Positions 50,586 to 58,314 of a stretch of DNA of 64,000 bases are shown here, in pieces. This DNA comes from a virus: positions 1 through 64,000 of the IMG/VR virus record IMGVR_UViG_3300035703_000046; one strand, given 5' to 3'. Below the pieces are notes generated by a model. It had not been told where the DNA came from. It did not search any database and was given only the letters and a program-made list of their open reading frames with translations. Within the stretch, counting starts at the first letter, position 1. Each line of letters opens with the position of its first letter. Made by a program: the position numbers and the translations under genes.

Positions 50586-51757
50586 TTAGATAAAACCTCG
50601 TCAATGATATTATTTGCCATATCTAATATTTTAGGCTGCTTTATTTCGCTGATTTCTCTGGATTCCAACCAATCTTTAAATGCATCTTTGGGTGACATTG
50701 AAGCGTTTAAATTATTTCTTTTATCCGTAGATACTACAGACTTTGCGCGAGACTCTGTAATTCCAGTCAGATTATGAAGAGAGTATTTTTCTAAAGTTTT
50801 ACTTATTACTTTGTTATCTATTTTTTGCTTAGGATCTTCAAATTTAATTTCTAAATTAAGAATTGAGTCATATAAAGTGCGTTTAGACTCTTCGACTTCA
50901 AGTATGTTAAGCAAATATTGAGTCGGTTCAACTGATTCTGGAATAATAATTTCTATTTTTCTCAAGGGGCGAGTAGGAACGTCCAGCTTAACAATTGAAA
51001 AATCTTTATTTGAATCGTATAGATAAATGATTTTATCATGATTAGTCTCTCCAAAATCAGAGATGTCTAAAGATCCTACATGACCCACAAAGGGAGACTC
51101 GTTCATGACTTGAGGTTTATGTATATGCCCCATGAACGTTGCCGTAAATTTTTCTGAGAACATCTCTGCTGGACAATGCAACTCATTGTGAAGGTCGTCA
51201 ATTTCATCTCCAACATACAAAGAGCCATCTAAAGTCAAATGACCAATGCATAAATGAGGAGAAGAAGTTTTCTCTGGAAGAAGATCGTTTAATATTTTAA
51301 GCGCATCTTGATTGCTCTGACAATTAAATGACTTTCTATCTCTAAAAGGAACAAATGTAATAAATCCATCCTCAATTTCCTGAGTAAGAATTTCAGAGTG
51401 AACTTTGCAGCCAGAAAGCTCAACAATATTAACTAAGTTTAATATACTATGGTATTCTGATCCGATTCTTTTAATGTCATGATTGCCTAAAACAATATGG
51501 ACTTTAATATTATGAGAATCATAAGATTTTAAATATGAAAAAAATAATTGAATTAAAACATTATCAACATTATAATTTTCAAAAACGTCTCCAGTAAATA
51601 CTACATGCTTAACATCGTATTCAATGGCTTTAGATTGTACCCAATTCAAAAGTCTAAATTTATCTTCGTTCCTAGAATTTAGTTTTCCAGGTCCATAATT
51701 TTTGCCTATAGAAGTGCCTTTATCTAAATGAACGTCACCGATGATTAAAACTTTCAT
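50582..51757 (-). CDS. sbcD: SbcD/gp47-like nuclease
   Basis: This 391-residue metallophosphatase shows the nuclease motifs in order: GDVHLD (7-12), VFTGDVFEN (about 55), LGNHDIKR (about 91), and two His motifs, GHLTLDG (about 169) and MGHIHKP (about 206). It is the endo/exonuclease partner of SbcC. Its stop overlaps the sbcC start by ATGA, so the two are made together. The C-terminal part is helical and would bind SbcC. Confidence 0.93.
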   Translation of the reverse strand: MKVLIIGDVHLDKGTSIGKNYGPGKLNSRNEDKFRLLNWVQSKAIEYDVKHVVFTGDVFENYNVDNVLIQLFFSYLKSYDSHNIKVHIVLGNHDIKRIGSEYHSILNLVNIVELSGCKVHSEILTQEIEDGFITFVPFRDRKSFNCQSNQDALKILNDLLPEKTSSPHLCIGHLTLDGSLYVGDEIDDLHNELHCPAEMFSEKFTATFMGHIHKPQVMNESPFVGHVGSLDISDFGETNHDKIIYLYDSNKDFSIVKLDVPTRPLRKIEIIIPESVEPTQYLLNILEVEESKRTLYDSILNLEIKFEDPKQKIDNKVISKTLEKYSLHNLTGITESRAKSVVSTDKRNNLNASMSPKDAFKDWLESREISEIKQPKILDMANNIIDEVLSK

Positions 51758-52446
51758 GTTTCCTCAAATTCTTCAAATTTTCTTTTGCAGAAATCTAATC
51801 TCAATCTCAGGGCTTCTTCATCTAGACCATTATTTTTGAGTATGTTTTTAACATATAATTCAAAAACTGGAGCCACATTAGAAGCAAATTCAAATGCCTC
51901 GTCAGAAAAATTATTTTTCTCTAAAAACAAATGATGAATCTTTGAAAATTCATCTAAATAGGGAAATATAATTTCATTATATGACTGCTGGGCTTCTTTT
52001 ACAAGATCAGTAATCTCGACATGACCTTTTTCTATTAGCTCTTTTGCAATGTCTATTGTCTGCTTGCCCTTTAAACATGCCAAAAATTGGCAAACTCCCC
52101 CTTTTCTAGAGCAACCAAAACAATGAAATGTGTTTGTGGAAATATTAATATAAAAAGAGGGGCTAGAATCTCTATGATCCGGAAATGGACAAGAAATCTT
52201 ATAAGCCCAATCAGGCTTATGAGTGGACTGTAAAATAATGTTTTGTTTTTTAACAGCAGTTAAGATATTAACTTTACTGTTAACATAGCTAATTAATTTA
52301 TAATCCTCTTTGCAAGAATCTAAATATAATTTTAAGTAAGAAACATCTTCTATTCCAGAGACATCAAAAGGCTGTTCAAAGTTTGAATTATCCCCTGATG
52401 CAGGGCTGCTGCTTTCGGATCTGGGTCTACTTGATAAGATTTGCAT
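51754..52446 (-). CDS. DnaG-type primase zinc-finger part (CHC2)
   Basis: The 230-residue protein holds a CHC2 zinc finger: Cys86-x4-His91 and Cys109-x2-Cys112, with SSPSFYINIS between and KGGVCQFLACLKG after, as in DnaG N-termini. There is no TOPRIM domain. The catalytic core is encoded separately at 33615-34412. The first 35 residues are Ser-rich, and no other in-frame ATG lies between them and the zinc finger. The C-terminal part is helical. It may read initiation sites for the separate core protein. Confidence 0.82.
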   Translation of the reverse strand: MQILSSRPRSESSSPASGDNSNFEQPFDVSGIEDVSYLKLYLDSCKEDYKLISYVNSKVNILTAVKKQNIILQSTHKPDWAYKISCPFPDHRDSSPSFYINISTNTFHCFGCSRKGGVCQFLACLKGKQTIDIAKELIEKGHVEITDLVKEAQQSYNEIIFPYLDEFSKIHHLFLEKNNFSDEAFEFASNVAPVFELYVKNILKNNGLDEEALRLRLDFCKRKFEEFEET

Positions 52447-52520
52447 AATCTAAGATATTCTGAATACTGCAATTTTTCTTCAGATATAAAATTAATTAAT
52501 TCAGATTTGTTAATTGTCAT
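52350..52520 (-). CDS. Small ORF overlapping the primase start
   Basis: A 56-codon frame (MTINKSELINFISEEKLQY at the start, TAG at 52350) covers a 96-base gap and overlaps the first 97 bases of the CHC2 primase gene in another frame. Its ATG at 52520 follows GGAAA with about six bases. The composition is protein-like (helical, charged). It might be a translational leader for the primase or a real peptide. The evidence is the frame, ribosome site and lack of other use of the gap. Confidence 0.45.
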   Translation of the reverse strand: MTINKSELINFISEEKLQYSEYLRLCKSYQVDPDPKAAALHQGIIQTLNSLLMSLE

Positions 52521-52542
52521 TTATTTTCCAAATTAATTAATT

Positions 52543-53016
52543 TTATTCTTTTTTAGAATTTAAATTAATTTCTTTTAACTGATTAATGACATAATCCATC
52601 TCGTTTAATCGGTCTCTTACAATTAAGAGAGATTTAAAAAACAAGGTATCTAGTACTAAAGATCCTGCACCTTCAGACTCATTTGGATCATTATTAACAG
52701 CTGTAGCTAAGAAAAAAAGATCATTGCAAACTTGTTTTTCTACATCTTTTTGAATAACGCTTTTATTCGAAGATAAAGTCCTATCATGCAATAAAGATAA
52801 GAATTTTTGACCTAATTCTAAAGCCTTTTTATTTCTATCAACCTTATCCGATATGGCGTCTTTGACTTTTTGTTCAAAGTCTTTTTTAGTGTCTGGCTTA
52901 GCGTTAAATCTTGATTTGGCATTATTAATTTTTAAGCCACTTCTTGGATTAAACCCAGCTTCTTGTGATTGAGGTTCTTCCTGTTCTGTGTCTGGTTCTC
53001 CAAAAGCTTTTTTCAT
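52543..53016 (-). CDS. Protein of unknown function
   Basis: This 157-residue protein has an acidic/Gln-rich start, a basic middle (FNAKPDTKKDFEQKVKDAI) and a helical C-terminal half (QVCNDLFFLATAVNNDPNE). No family motif is visible. A 57-base gap separates it from the zinc-ribbon gene upstream and a small frame follows. It may be a regulatory or replication accessory protein. Confidence 0.65.
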   Translation of the reverse strand: MKKAFGEPDTEQEEPQSQEAGFNPRSGLKINNAKSRFNAKPDTKKDFEQKVKDAISDKVDRNKKALELGQKFLSLLHDRTLSSNKSVIQKDVEKQVCNDLFFLATAVNNDPNESEGAGSLVLDTLFFKSLLIVRDRLNEMDYVINQLKEINLNSKKE

Positions 53017-53073
53017 ATTGCCCTCTTAATTATTAAAATATATGTGCTGATGATCTATATCGAATTAGATGCT

Positions 53074-53451
53074 TTAATATATTTCGAATTCGTCATCATT
53101 GAATTCGTCATCATAATCATCTAAGCTGTCGTCCTCGTCATCAGCCTCCTCTTCAATAACTTCGGGTTCGGAGATTTCATCTTCTTCCGGGAAATGATTA
53201 GGATCTTCAATTGTTGTAACAAACTTAGAAATATCTACATCCCTTGAGTTAATTAATTTTGACAACATATTAGCTTCATAATTTAAACAGTCAGAGCAAA
53301 TCAAAGACTGATAAGAACGTAATGGGGAATCGCAAGCCATACAATATGACTCTCTGACAATCAGATGGTCAAACTCATCATCTTCGTCTGTGTCTGAAAA
53401 ATCAGTCTCTACTTTTTCGAAAAGATAATCGTCATTTTTTATTTCGGTCAT
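53074..53451 (-). CDS. Acidic zinc-ribbon protein
   Basis: The 125-residue product has two Cys pairs (CMAC at 38-41 and CSDC about 52-55) that could hold zinc. An extremely acidic C-terminal half follows (Glu/Asp from about 88 to the end). Acidic tails on zinc-ribbon proteins are known in transcription factors, but no homologue is recognised. It precedes the 157-residue gene after a 57-base gap with no gene. Confidence 0.66.
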   Translation of the reverse strand: MTEIKNDDYLFEKVETDFSDTDEDDEFDHLIVRESYCMACDSPLRSYQSLICSDCLNYEANMLSKLINSRDVDISKFVTTIEDPNHFPEEDEISEPEVIEEEADDEDDSLDDYDDEFNDDEFEIY

Positions 53452-53466
53452 TTTTAAGCATTCTCC

Positions 53467-53862
53467 TTATTTTTGGATTAATTTTAAAATATTAGAAGAG
53501 GAATTATTTTTATCTAAAGAGCTTTCAATTTTTTCACTGGAAAGTTTTAATACAAGACCGCAAATTTTATGGTCTATTGCAAATTTTTGATAATTATTAT
53601 ATTTTCTTTCAACCCAAACTGGTGATAAAGGGCTTTCAAATTTTTGTCTAAATCTAGATAAAAAATTTCTTACAGCATTATAGTCATACAAGGGTTTGTC
53701 AAAAAGTTTACAATTATCTAGATAATTCATAATTTCTTCATAAGAAAAATGCTTTTTATCAAAAGAAAAGATTTTGTTTTCTATCCCTGGACAGAAAACA
53801 AAATCATCATCTTTATATCCGTAACAGCCCATGGCAATATGAATTTTATAATTTGAATTCAT
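53467..53862 (-). CDS. Protein of unknown function
   Basis: The 131-residue protein begins IHIAMGCYGYKDDDFVFCPG, then has a helical, aromatic core (HFSYEEIMNYLDNCKLFDK) and ends in Ser/Asn. Four Cys are present without a clear zinc pattern. It starts 14 bases after the upstream stop. No function can be assigned. Confidence 0.64.
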   Translation of the reverse strand: MNSNYKIHIAMGCYGYKDDDFVFCPGIENKIFSFDKKHFSYEEIMNYLDNCKLFDKPLYDYNAVRNFLSRFRQKFESPLSPVWVERKYNNYQKFAIDHKICGLVLKLSSEKIESSLDKNNSSSNILKLIQK

Positions 53863-53876
53863 GGGCTGCTAAATTT

Positions 53877-54206
53877 TCATTTGGTCACTGATTTACGGCT
53901 AATAACTAGCATTCCGTTATTTGTAGTTTCAACGTCAAAAGCATCTACACGAACTTCTCCGCCCAGACCATCACGTCTTACATTTAACTTATCTTCAATG
54001 AATGCAATGCTAGCTCCAGGTGCTCGCAAGCTAAGATGTAGCTTATCTGGAACAACGTCAATACGGGCAACCAATTCTTCAAGCGGCTTTGAAGTTAAGC
54101 CAAACATAGTAATTGGAGTTTTTTTAATTTGATCCCATAGAGTATCTGCTTCTGTGCGAGATGCTGTCTTTACAGATTCCGTTTTTGTTTCGTTTTTACT
54201 TGACAT
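53877..54206 (-). CDS. Small protein of unknown function with KTAS tetrapeptide
   Basis: The 109-residue product has a polar N-terminus with a KTAS tetrapeptide, then a compact alpha/beta part (VVPDKLHLSLRAPGASIAFI, EVRVDAFDVETTNNGMLVIS). DNA composition is richer in G+C than its neighbours. It overlaps the upstream gene by 11 bases. No family is recognised; its structure could be a small beta-barrel. Confidence 0.64.
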   Translation of the reverse strand: MSSKNETKTESVKTASRTEADTLWDQIKKTPITMFGLTSKPLEELVARIDVVPDKLHLSLRAPGASIAFIEDKLNVRRDGLGGEVRVDAFDVETTNNGMLVISRKSVTK

Positions 54207-54489
54207 AACTTACCTTTCTTAATTTTTCTTTAATTAAACTTCTTAATGGAGTTATTAAGACATCCCCTTCAACTATATCTTGAGTGCCATTAATTTCAAT
54301 AATCCAAGAAGGAAGAAGGGTTACTACATCATCATAGCTACTATCATCTTGATGTGAAATTATTGAAAAATTAATGTTAAAAAATTCTTTTTTTAAAGAA
54401 GAAAACTTGTTAATAAGTTTTTTGTTTTTTAAATTCTGACAAACTAAAATAATTTCATTTCTTATTTGAGATGACATTTTTAGCTTCAT
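54196..54489 (-). CDS. Small protein of unknown function
   Basis: The 97-residue product is mixed helix and strand with an early Cys. Two ATGs (54489 and 54477) are in frame, so the start is uncertain by four codons. It overlaps the upstream 61-residue gene by 35 bases. There is no recognisable motif. Confidence 0.6.
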   Translation of the reverse strand: MKLKMSSQIRNEIILVCQNLKNKKLINKFSSLKKEFFNINFSIISHQDDSSYDDVVTLLPSWIIEINGTQDIVEGDVLITPLRSLIKEKLRKVSYVK

Positions 54490-54640
54490 CTTTTAAAGAT
54501 TCATCTGCTGCGGCAATTTCATCTAATGAAACTAGATTCTTATCTATAAGGATCTTTTCAAGAGCCGCTACCCTCATAGCCATTTCAATAATTAAATTTT
54601 TAAATAAAACTAAAGATTCTTCTTTGCTTAATTCTGACAT
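54455..54640 (-). CDS. Small helical protein after peptide deformylase
   Basis: This 61-residue protein is helical (LSKEESLVLFKNLIIEMAMR) with an Ala/Asp/Lys-rich end. AAGGA lies six bases before ATG 54640, and it begins two bases after the deformylase stop. Being co-translated with deformylase and IF3, it may be part of the same module, but sequence gives no function. Confidence 0.64.
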   Translation of the reverse strand: MSELSKEESLVLFKNLIIEMAMRVAALEKILIDKNLVSLDEIAAADESLKDEAKNVISNKK

Positions 54641-54642
54641 AA

Positions 54643-55095
54643 TTATCCTTTTAAAATATCCGGTAGCACTACGCCATTTAAATGATCTATTTCATGTTGA
54701 ATGCATACTGCTGGAAGCCCAGTTGCTATAAATTTTTTAGGAGAACCAAGAAAATTTTCAACTTTTATTTCTTGATACCTTTTAGTTCTTCCAGACATCC
54801 CAGGAAATGACAGGCACCCCTCTCCATCAAATATGGAGAGATCATATTTCTCAATAATATTTGGATTTACTAAATCTGCGTAAAAATAATTAGATCCTAC
54901 TTTGATTCTAATTATTGCCATTTTTTTAGCAATTCCAATTTGAGGACAAGCTAGCCCTATTCCTGGGAAGCCATTCTTTTCAGTTAATTTAAGAGCGCTT
55001 TCTAATAGATTTCGTAAATCATCGATTTCACTGGGTAGAACAGGCTCTGAATTTAAACCTAAATTTCGTACCTGTTCTTCATCCGTGAGAATCAT
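54643..55095 (-). CDS. def: Peptide deformylase
   Basis: The 150-residue enzyme removes the formyl group from nascent N-terminal Met. It has all three family motifs: GIGLACPQ (45-52), EGCLS (92-96, with the metal-binding Cys94) and QHEIDHLNG (His134 and His138 with Glu135). It is slightly shorter at the C-terminus than bacterial enzymes, as in other phage deformylases. Its start overlaps the IF3 stop by ATGA, so IF3 and deformylase are made as a pair acting at the start of protein synthesis. Confidence 0.95.
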   Translation of the reverse strand: MILTDEEQVRNLGLNSEPVLPSEIDDLRNLLESALKLTEKNGFPGIGLACPQIGIAKKMAIIRIKVGSNYFYADLVNPNIIEKYDLSIFDGEGCLSFPGMSGRTKRYQEIKVENFLGSPKKFIATGLPAVCIQHEIDHLNGVVLPDILKG

Positions 55096-55655
55096 GACTT
55101 CATCAAATTAAGAGTTAGCTCTTTGCCTTCCCAGGAAATTTCTCCATCAATTTTAAAAGAATTCTCTGGGAGATAACTCAAAAATTGTTCAAGCGTCTTG
55201 GTTCCGACTTCTTGATGAGTAATTGCCCTTCCGGCAAAGAGTATTGCAACTTTCACTCTAAGATTATCTTGTAGAAATTTATTAGCTTGTTTTGCTTTAA
55301 TTTCTAGATCGTGATTTCCGGTTGTAGGCTTAAATTTAACTTCTTTAATTTTGATGGCAGATTCTCGCTGCTTACGATCTGCTTCTTTTTTCTTTTTAGA
55401 AGTTTCATATTTAAACTTACTAAAATCCATAATTTTGCAAGTAGGAGGTCGATCTTTTGATGGTGGACTTAGCTGAACCAGATCAAGCCCTTGTTCTTGA
55501 GCGAGTTTTAGAGCATCTTTTGTAATTAAAAGACCCAAATTTTGGTCATCTGAATTAATGCAGATGACTTTTGGAACACGAATATTAAAATTAATAAACC
55601 AACGGTCACGGTCACGGTCACGGTCACGGTCAATGTTTGATTTCATAAAGTGAAT
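55092..55655 (-). CDS. infC: Translation initiation factor IF3
   Basis: The protein of about 187 residues covers both IF3 domains: NLGLLITKDALKLAQEQGLD with LVQLSPPSKDRPPTCKIMDF, the Lys-rich linker (KYETSKKKKEADRKQR), then IKEVKFKPTTGNHDLEIK and AGRAITHQEVGTKTLEQFL. It would bind 30S subunits and set start-codon choice. The start is placed at ATT 55655 because AGGAG lies exactly six bases before it; the in-frame ATG at 55646 is 15 bases away. Bacterial infC starts with AUU and is autoregulated through it. A tandem Asp-Arg repeat follows the start. ATG at 55646 remains the alternative. Confidence 0.93.
   Translation of the reverse strand: MHFMKSNIDRDRDRDRDRWFINFNIRVPKVICINSDDQNLGLLITKDALKLAQEQGLDLVQLSPPSKDRPPTCKIMDFSKFKYETSKKKKEADRKQRESAIKIKEVKFKPTTGNHDLEIKAKQANKFLQDNLRVKVAILFAGRAITHQEVGTKTLEQFLSYLPENSFKIDGEISWEGKELTLNLMKS
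55603..55632 (-). repeat. Hexanucleotide microsatellite, five copies, in infC
   Basis: Five perfect cggtca units encode alternating Asp-Arg near the N-terminus of IF3. The unit preserves frame, so copy number can vary without loss of the protein. Confidence 0.9.
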
Positions 55656-55661
55656 GATATA

Positions 55662-55666
55662 CTCCT
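55662..55666 (-). promoter_or_regulatory. Shine-Dalgarno site positioned for an AUU start
   Basis: AGGAG reads on the minus strand from 55666 to 55662 and is followed by six bases and ATT (55655-55653). It overlaps the TAG stop of the preceding gene by two bases. Its distance to ATG 55646 is 15 bases, much more than elsewhere in this genome, so it decides the infC start. Confidence 0.75.
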
Positions 55667-56012
55667 ATGCTAGGCTTTCTTTATTTGATTTAAATTTCTG
55701 CTGATCTTTAACGTAATCCTGTAATACAGGATGTGTAGAGTATAACTCTTCCAGACCCTGCTGTAAAGCCTCGACGACTTTCAAGTCTTGAATAAAATGA
55801 TCCCCAAATCTGGCGTCCAAATATAATTGATCTTTTAGGGCTACATAAGTGGCTTCTGCCATCATGCAAGAATCTTGAAAGGATAGAGATTTTATCGCAA
55901 ATTTATTGACAATAAAATAGCTATCCCCTTTCTTCAAAAGAAATTTATCCGATGAGCTATCGGTTTTCTTCTTCGCCAAAGATTTGGATGATTTCGACCC
56001 TTTTTTCTTCAT
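55665..56012 (-). CDS. Protein of unknown function upstream of IF3
   Basis: This 115-residue protein has a basic N-terminal tail (MKKKGSKSSKSLAKKK) and a helical C-terminal body (MMAEATYVALKDQLYLDARF, LQDYVKDQQKFK). It overlaps the preceding small gene by 56 bases and its stop codon overlaps the IF3 ribosome site, so the two are linked in translation. The basic tail could bind RNA or the ribosome. The family is unknown. Confidence 0.66.
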   Translation of the reverse strand: MKKKGSKSSKSLAKKKTDSSSDKFLLKKGDSYFIVNKFAIKSLSFQDSCMMAEATYVALKDQLYLDARFGDHFIQDLKVVEALQQGLEELYSTHPVLQDYVKDQQKFKSNKESLA

Positions 56013-56094
56013 CGGATTTCTTTTCTTTTTTAAACTTAATCGGACCTATTTCTTCCTCCAAATACAGATATTCTACCTTATATTTTTCAGTCAT
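55957..56094 (-). CDS. Small charged peptide with strong ribosome site
   Basis: A 45-codon frame starts at ATG 56094 behind AGGAGGAGCT, one of the best ribosome sites in the window, and ends at TAG 55957 inside the next gene. The peptide (MTEKYKVEYLYLEEEIGPIK and a Lys/Glu-rich C-terminal half) is acidic and charged. The spacing and composition support a real gene. Function is unknown; it may couple translation of the following gene. Confidence 0.65.
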   Translation of the reverse strand: MTEKYKVEYLYLEEEIGPIKFKKEKKSDEEKRVEIIQIFGEEENR

Positions 56095-56142
56095 AGCTCC
56101 TCCTAATATTTTAATCTTTCACATATATGCCATTTAATTATA

Positions 56143-57168
56143 TCAAAGTCCGACTTGGACACTTGCAGACACAGAAACATTGGCATTTACATCTATAGCT
56201 ACACTTGGTCCTACAAATAAGTTGTCCAATAAAGGCAATGGCTCCCCTACATTATAATTAATAGGAGATATAACAACAGCAGGAGATAATTCTTGAGTAT
56301 GTGCTCCTAAGCCAACATTTAAAAAGCTAAACGTTGATTGCTTTTTATTGGGACCATAAGATAATAAAGATACCCCTACAGATGGAACTACCTCGGCTCT
56401 CAACTCAGGAGTCACATTAACTCCAATTCCCGTGCCTAAATATAGCTTAGGATTAAACCAAAACTCAGATTCAGAAACTTGCTGTAAAGTTTTAGATTCT
56501 TGAATAGAAATTGGATATTTTTTACCCTTTACTTCTACTTCGAACTTATTGTGAACTATATAATTTCCTTCTTCGTCCTGGCTAAGCGCAGTAGTGGAAT
56601 GATAATTTCTTGGAAAAATTTGTAAACTCCAAGGTTTTTCTTCCCAGGCTTTAAAAGAAGTAGAGCCAAATGGCACTGATAGATTTGAAAAGGGCTCGTT
56701 TATTTCTAAAAACTGCTCGCTTTTTAAATAGTTAAACTTATCAGGATTAATGCAAACACCTTGAACACATGGTACATTTTCTGGCGGTTGAGGACCTGGA
56801 CGAGGCTTAGTTGATGTTGAGGGAATATTTGAAGCATAAAATCCAGGAGTAGAAATTAAAATTTTATTAATAGCAAATAGCTTTGCATTTAAATCTTCAA
56901 GATCTTTTTTTATTGCAGGTATATTTAAATCTTCAAGTGATTGATCTAAATATTCAGAAGTAACATATAAAGATTGACTGCGGACAATTGAATCTTCCAA
57001 CTCTTTCATTTGAAGAGACGATGCTGCAATCTTCTTTTGCATTTCTAATGAAGATTCTTTTAAGCTCACTAAAGAGCTAATTAACCAACCACATAAAATT
57101 AACAATGCAATTACTGCAAATATTAAAATATATTTTGTATTGTTATCTTTTTGCTGTTCCATATTCAC
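56143..57168 (-). CDS. Membrane-anchored protein of unknown function
   Basis: The 341-residue protein has one N-terminal transmembrane segment (about 12-33, YILIFAVIALLILCGWLISS), a coiled coil (34-100), a Pro-rich link with two Cys (CVQGVC) and a beta-rich C-terminal part with repeated GVxL/VSxSV patterns. Anchored in the inner membrane, with the beta part outside, it resembles spanin-like or envelope-interacting proteins, but no lysis gene lies beside it. It follows the dUTPase terminator, so it starts a new unit. Confidence 0.68.
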   Translation of the reverse strand: MNMEQQKDNNTKYILIFAVIALLILCGWLISSLVSLKESSLEMQKKIAASSLQMKELEDSIVRSQSLYVTSEYLDQSLEDLNIPAIKKDLEDLNAKLFAINKILISTPGFYASNIPSTSTKPRPGPQPPENVPCVQGVCINPDKFNYLKSEQFLEINEPFSNLSVPFGSTSFKAWEEKPWSLQIFPRNYHSTTALSQDEEGNYIVHNKFEVEVKGKKYPISIQESKTLQQVSESEFWFNPKLYLGTGIGVNVTPELRAEVVPSVGVSLLSYGPNKKQSTFSFLNVGLGAHTQELSPAVVISPINYNVGEPLPLLDNLFVGPSVAIDVNANVSVSASVQVGL

Positions 57169-57195
57169 CTAACTAAATATATATCTTGTTAAAAA

Positions 57196-57227
57196 AATAG
57201 CTTGCGCAGAAAACTACGCAAGCTATT
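57196..57227 (-). terminator. Rho-independent terminator after dUTPase
   Basis: Eleven-base perfect arms (57196-57206 and 57217-57227, aatagcttgcg and its complement) enclose a ten-base loop. On the minus strand the stem runs into TTTTTTTAAC. It lies 19 bases past the dUTPase stop and is the strongest terminator seen in this part. Confidence 0.92.
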
Positions 57228-57245
57228 ATTGATGCAATAATATTA

Positions 57246-57788
57246 TTATTTTCCAGTTGAACCAAAACCGCCAGATCGAGAAGAATTTCGTCTTGTATGC
57301 ATGAATTTTAATTCATTTTTAGTAACTGAGTTAACTATCATATCTTCTCTTCTAACTGGAATAATCTGAGCAATTCGCTCTCCAAAACTAAATGACAAAG
57401 ACGTTTTAATCAACAAAGTAGAATCCGGTAAATATTGAACTGCAAACTTAAGATTATCTGGATATGACTGATCAATTGTTCCATATAATGGATGGCAATG
57501 ACGTTTAGCGAAGACAGAGGACCTTGGAACTAATTGTAACCACCAGCCTTCTGGGCAAAACACATTAAATCCTAAATTGATTAATTTATATTGGCTTGGA
57601 CTAATAGACATTCCATTTGGCTCGGCACATCTAACATCCCAACCAGTATCATCACTATTTGCTTTAGATGGTAAAAACATCTCAGGAGTTATCGGAGCTT
57701 CGCTACTGTGTAGCTTGTTATGTTTTTCACATAAATCTGTTAAATTTTCATCTAATGCAAAATAAAATTCTGGAATTTTTACTGACAT
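57246..57788 (-). CDS. dut: dUTPase
   Basis: The start is ATG 57788, with AGG and a seven-base spacer; a TTG 15 bases upstream is rejected. The 180-residue protein has all five dUTPase motifs in order: DDTGWDVRCAE, PRSSVFAKR, GTIDQSYPDNLKF, GERIAQIIPV and SGGFGSTGK. It converts dUTP to dUMP, keeping uracil out of DNA and supplying thymidylate synthesis. Motif 1 lacks the usual Ala. It lies after an HNH nuclease gene and before a strong terminator. Confidence 0.92.
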   Translation of the reverse strand: MSVKIPEFYFALDENLTDLCEKHNKLHSSEAPITPEMFLPSKANSDDTGWDVRCAEPNGMSISPSQYKLINLGFNVFCPEGWWLQLVPRSSVFAKRHCHPLYGTIDQSYPDNLKFAVQYLPDSTLLIKTSLSFSFGERIAQIIPVRREDMIVNSVTKNELKFMHTRRNSSRSGGFGSTGK

Positions 57789-57803
57789 ATTCTTACCTTT
57801 CAA

Positions 57804-58310
57804 TTATCTGTTTCTTCCTAAATAAAATTTCCAATCATCGTGTACTACCTGCAAACTCTCATATTCATTTATGATAAATCTTTGAGGAGGAGCTGGCTTA
57901 TTTAATAATTTCATTCCAACTTGATCTAAAGTTTTAGATCCCTTTTTACTGTTACATGGCTTGCAGCATGTAACACAATTATCAAAAGAATTGACGCCAC
58001 CTAAAGCCCTCGGAATAACATGATCAATGCTTAATTGAGTAGCAGTGCCAGTAAATCCGCAATATTGACAAATAAAATAATCTCTTTTTAATATTGCTTT
58101 TCTATTAAACTTTGCAATCTTTGGCATCCACCTATTTCGATAAACTAACCTTACTACAGCAGGGTTGTTAAAGAAAGAGTTTATAGTTGAAGAAGATTCT
58201 TCCCAACTAGATAATACTTCTACTTTTCCCAACCAAAGCATTTTTAAAACTTTGCGTTCCGATATAAAAGATATTGGCTCATAAGAATGACTTAATAACA
58301 AAGCATTCAT
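57804..58310 (-). CDS. HNH endonuclease
   Basis: This 168-residue protein has an N-terminal extension typical of one bacterial HNH family (LSHSYEPISFISERKVLKML). The nuclease core has C-x2-C (Cys81, Cys84), LSIDHVIPRALGG with Asp96-His97, FDNCVTCC and KPCNSKKGSK. It may cut DNA in packaging or exclude rival phages; homing is possible, but nothing flanking is split. It sits between MT-A70 and dUTPase. Confidence 0.88.
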   Translation of the reverse strand: MNALLLSHSYEPISFISERKVLKMLWLGKVEVLSSWEESSSTINSFFNNPAVVRLVYRNRWMPKIAKFNRKAILKRDYFICQYCGFTGTATQLSIDHVIPRALGGVNSFDNCVTCCKPCNSKKGSKTLDQVGMKLLNKPAPPQRFIINEYESLQVVHDDWKFYLGRNR

Positions 58311-58314
58311 AAAA

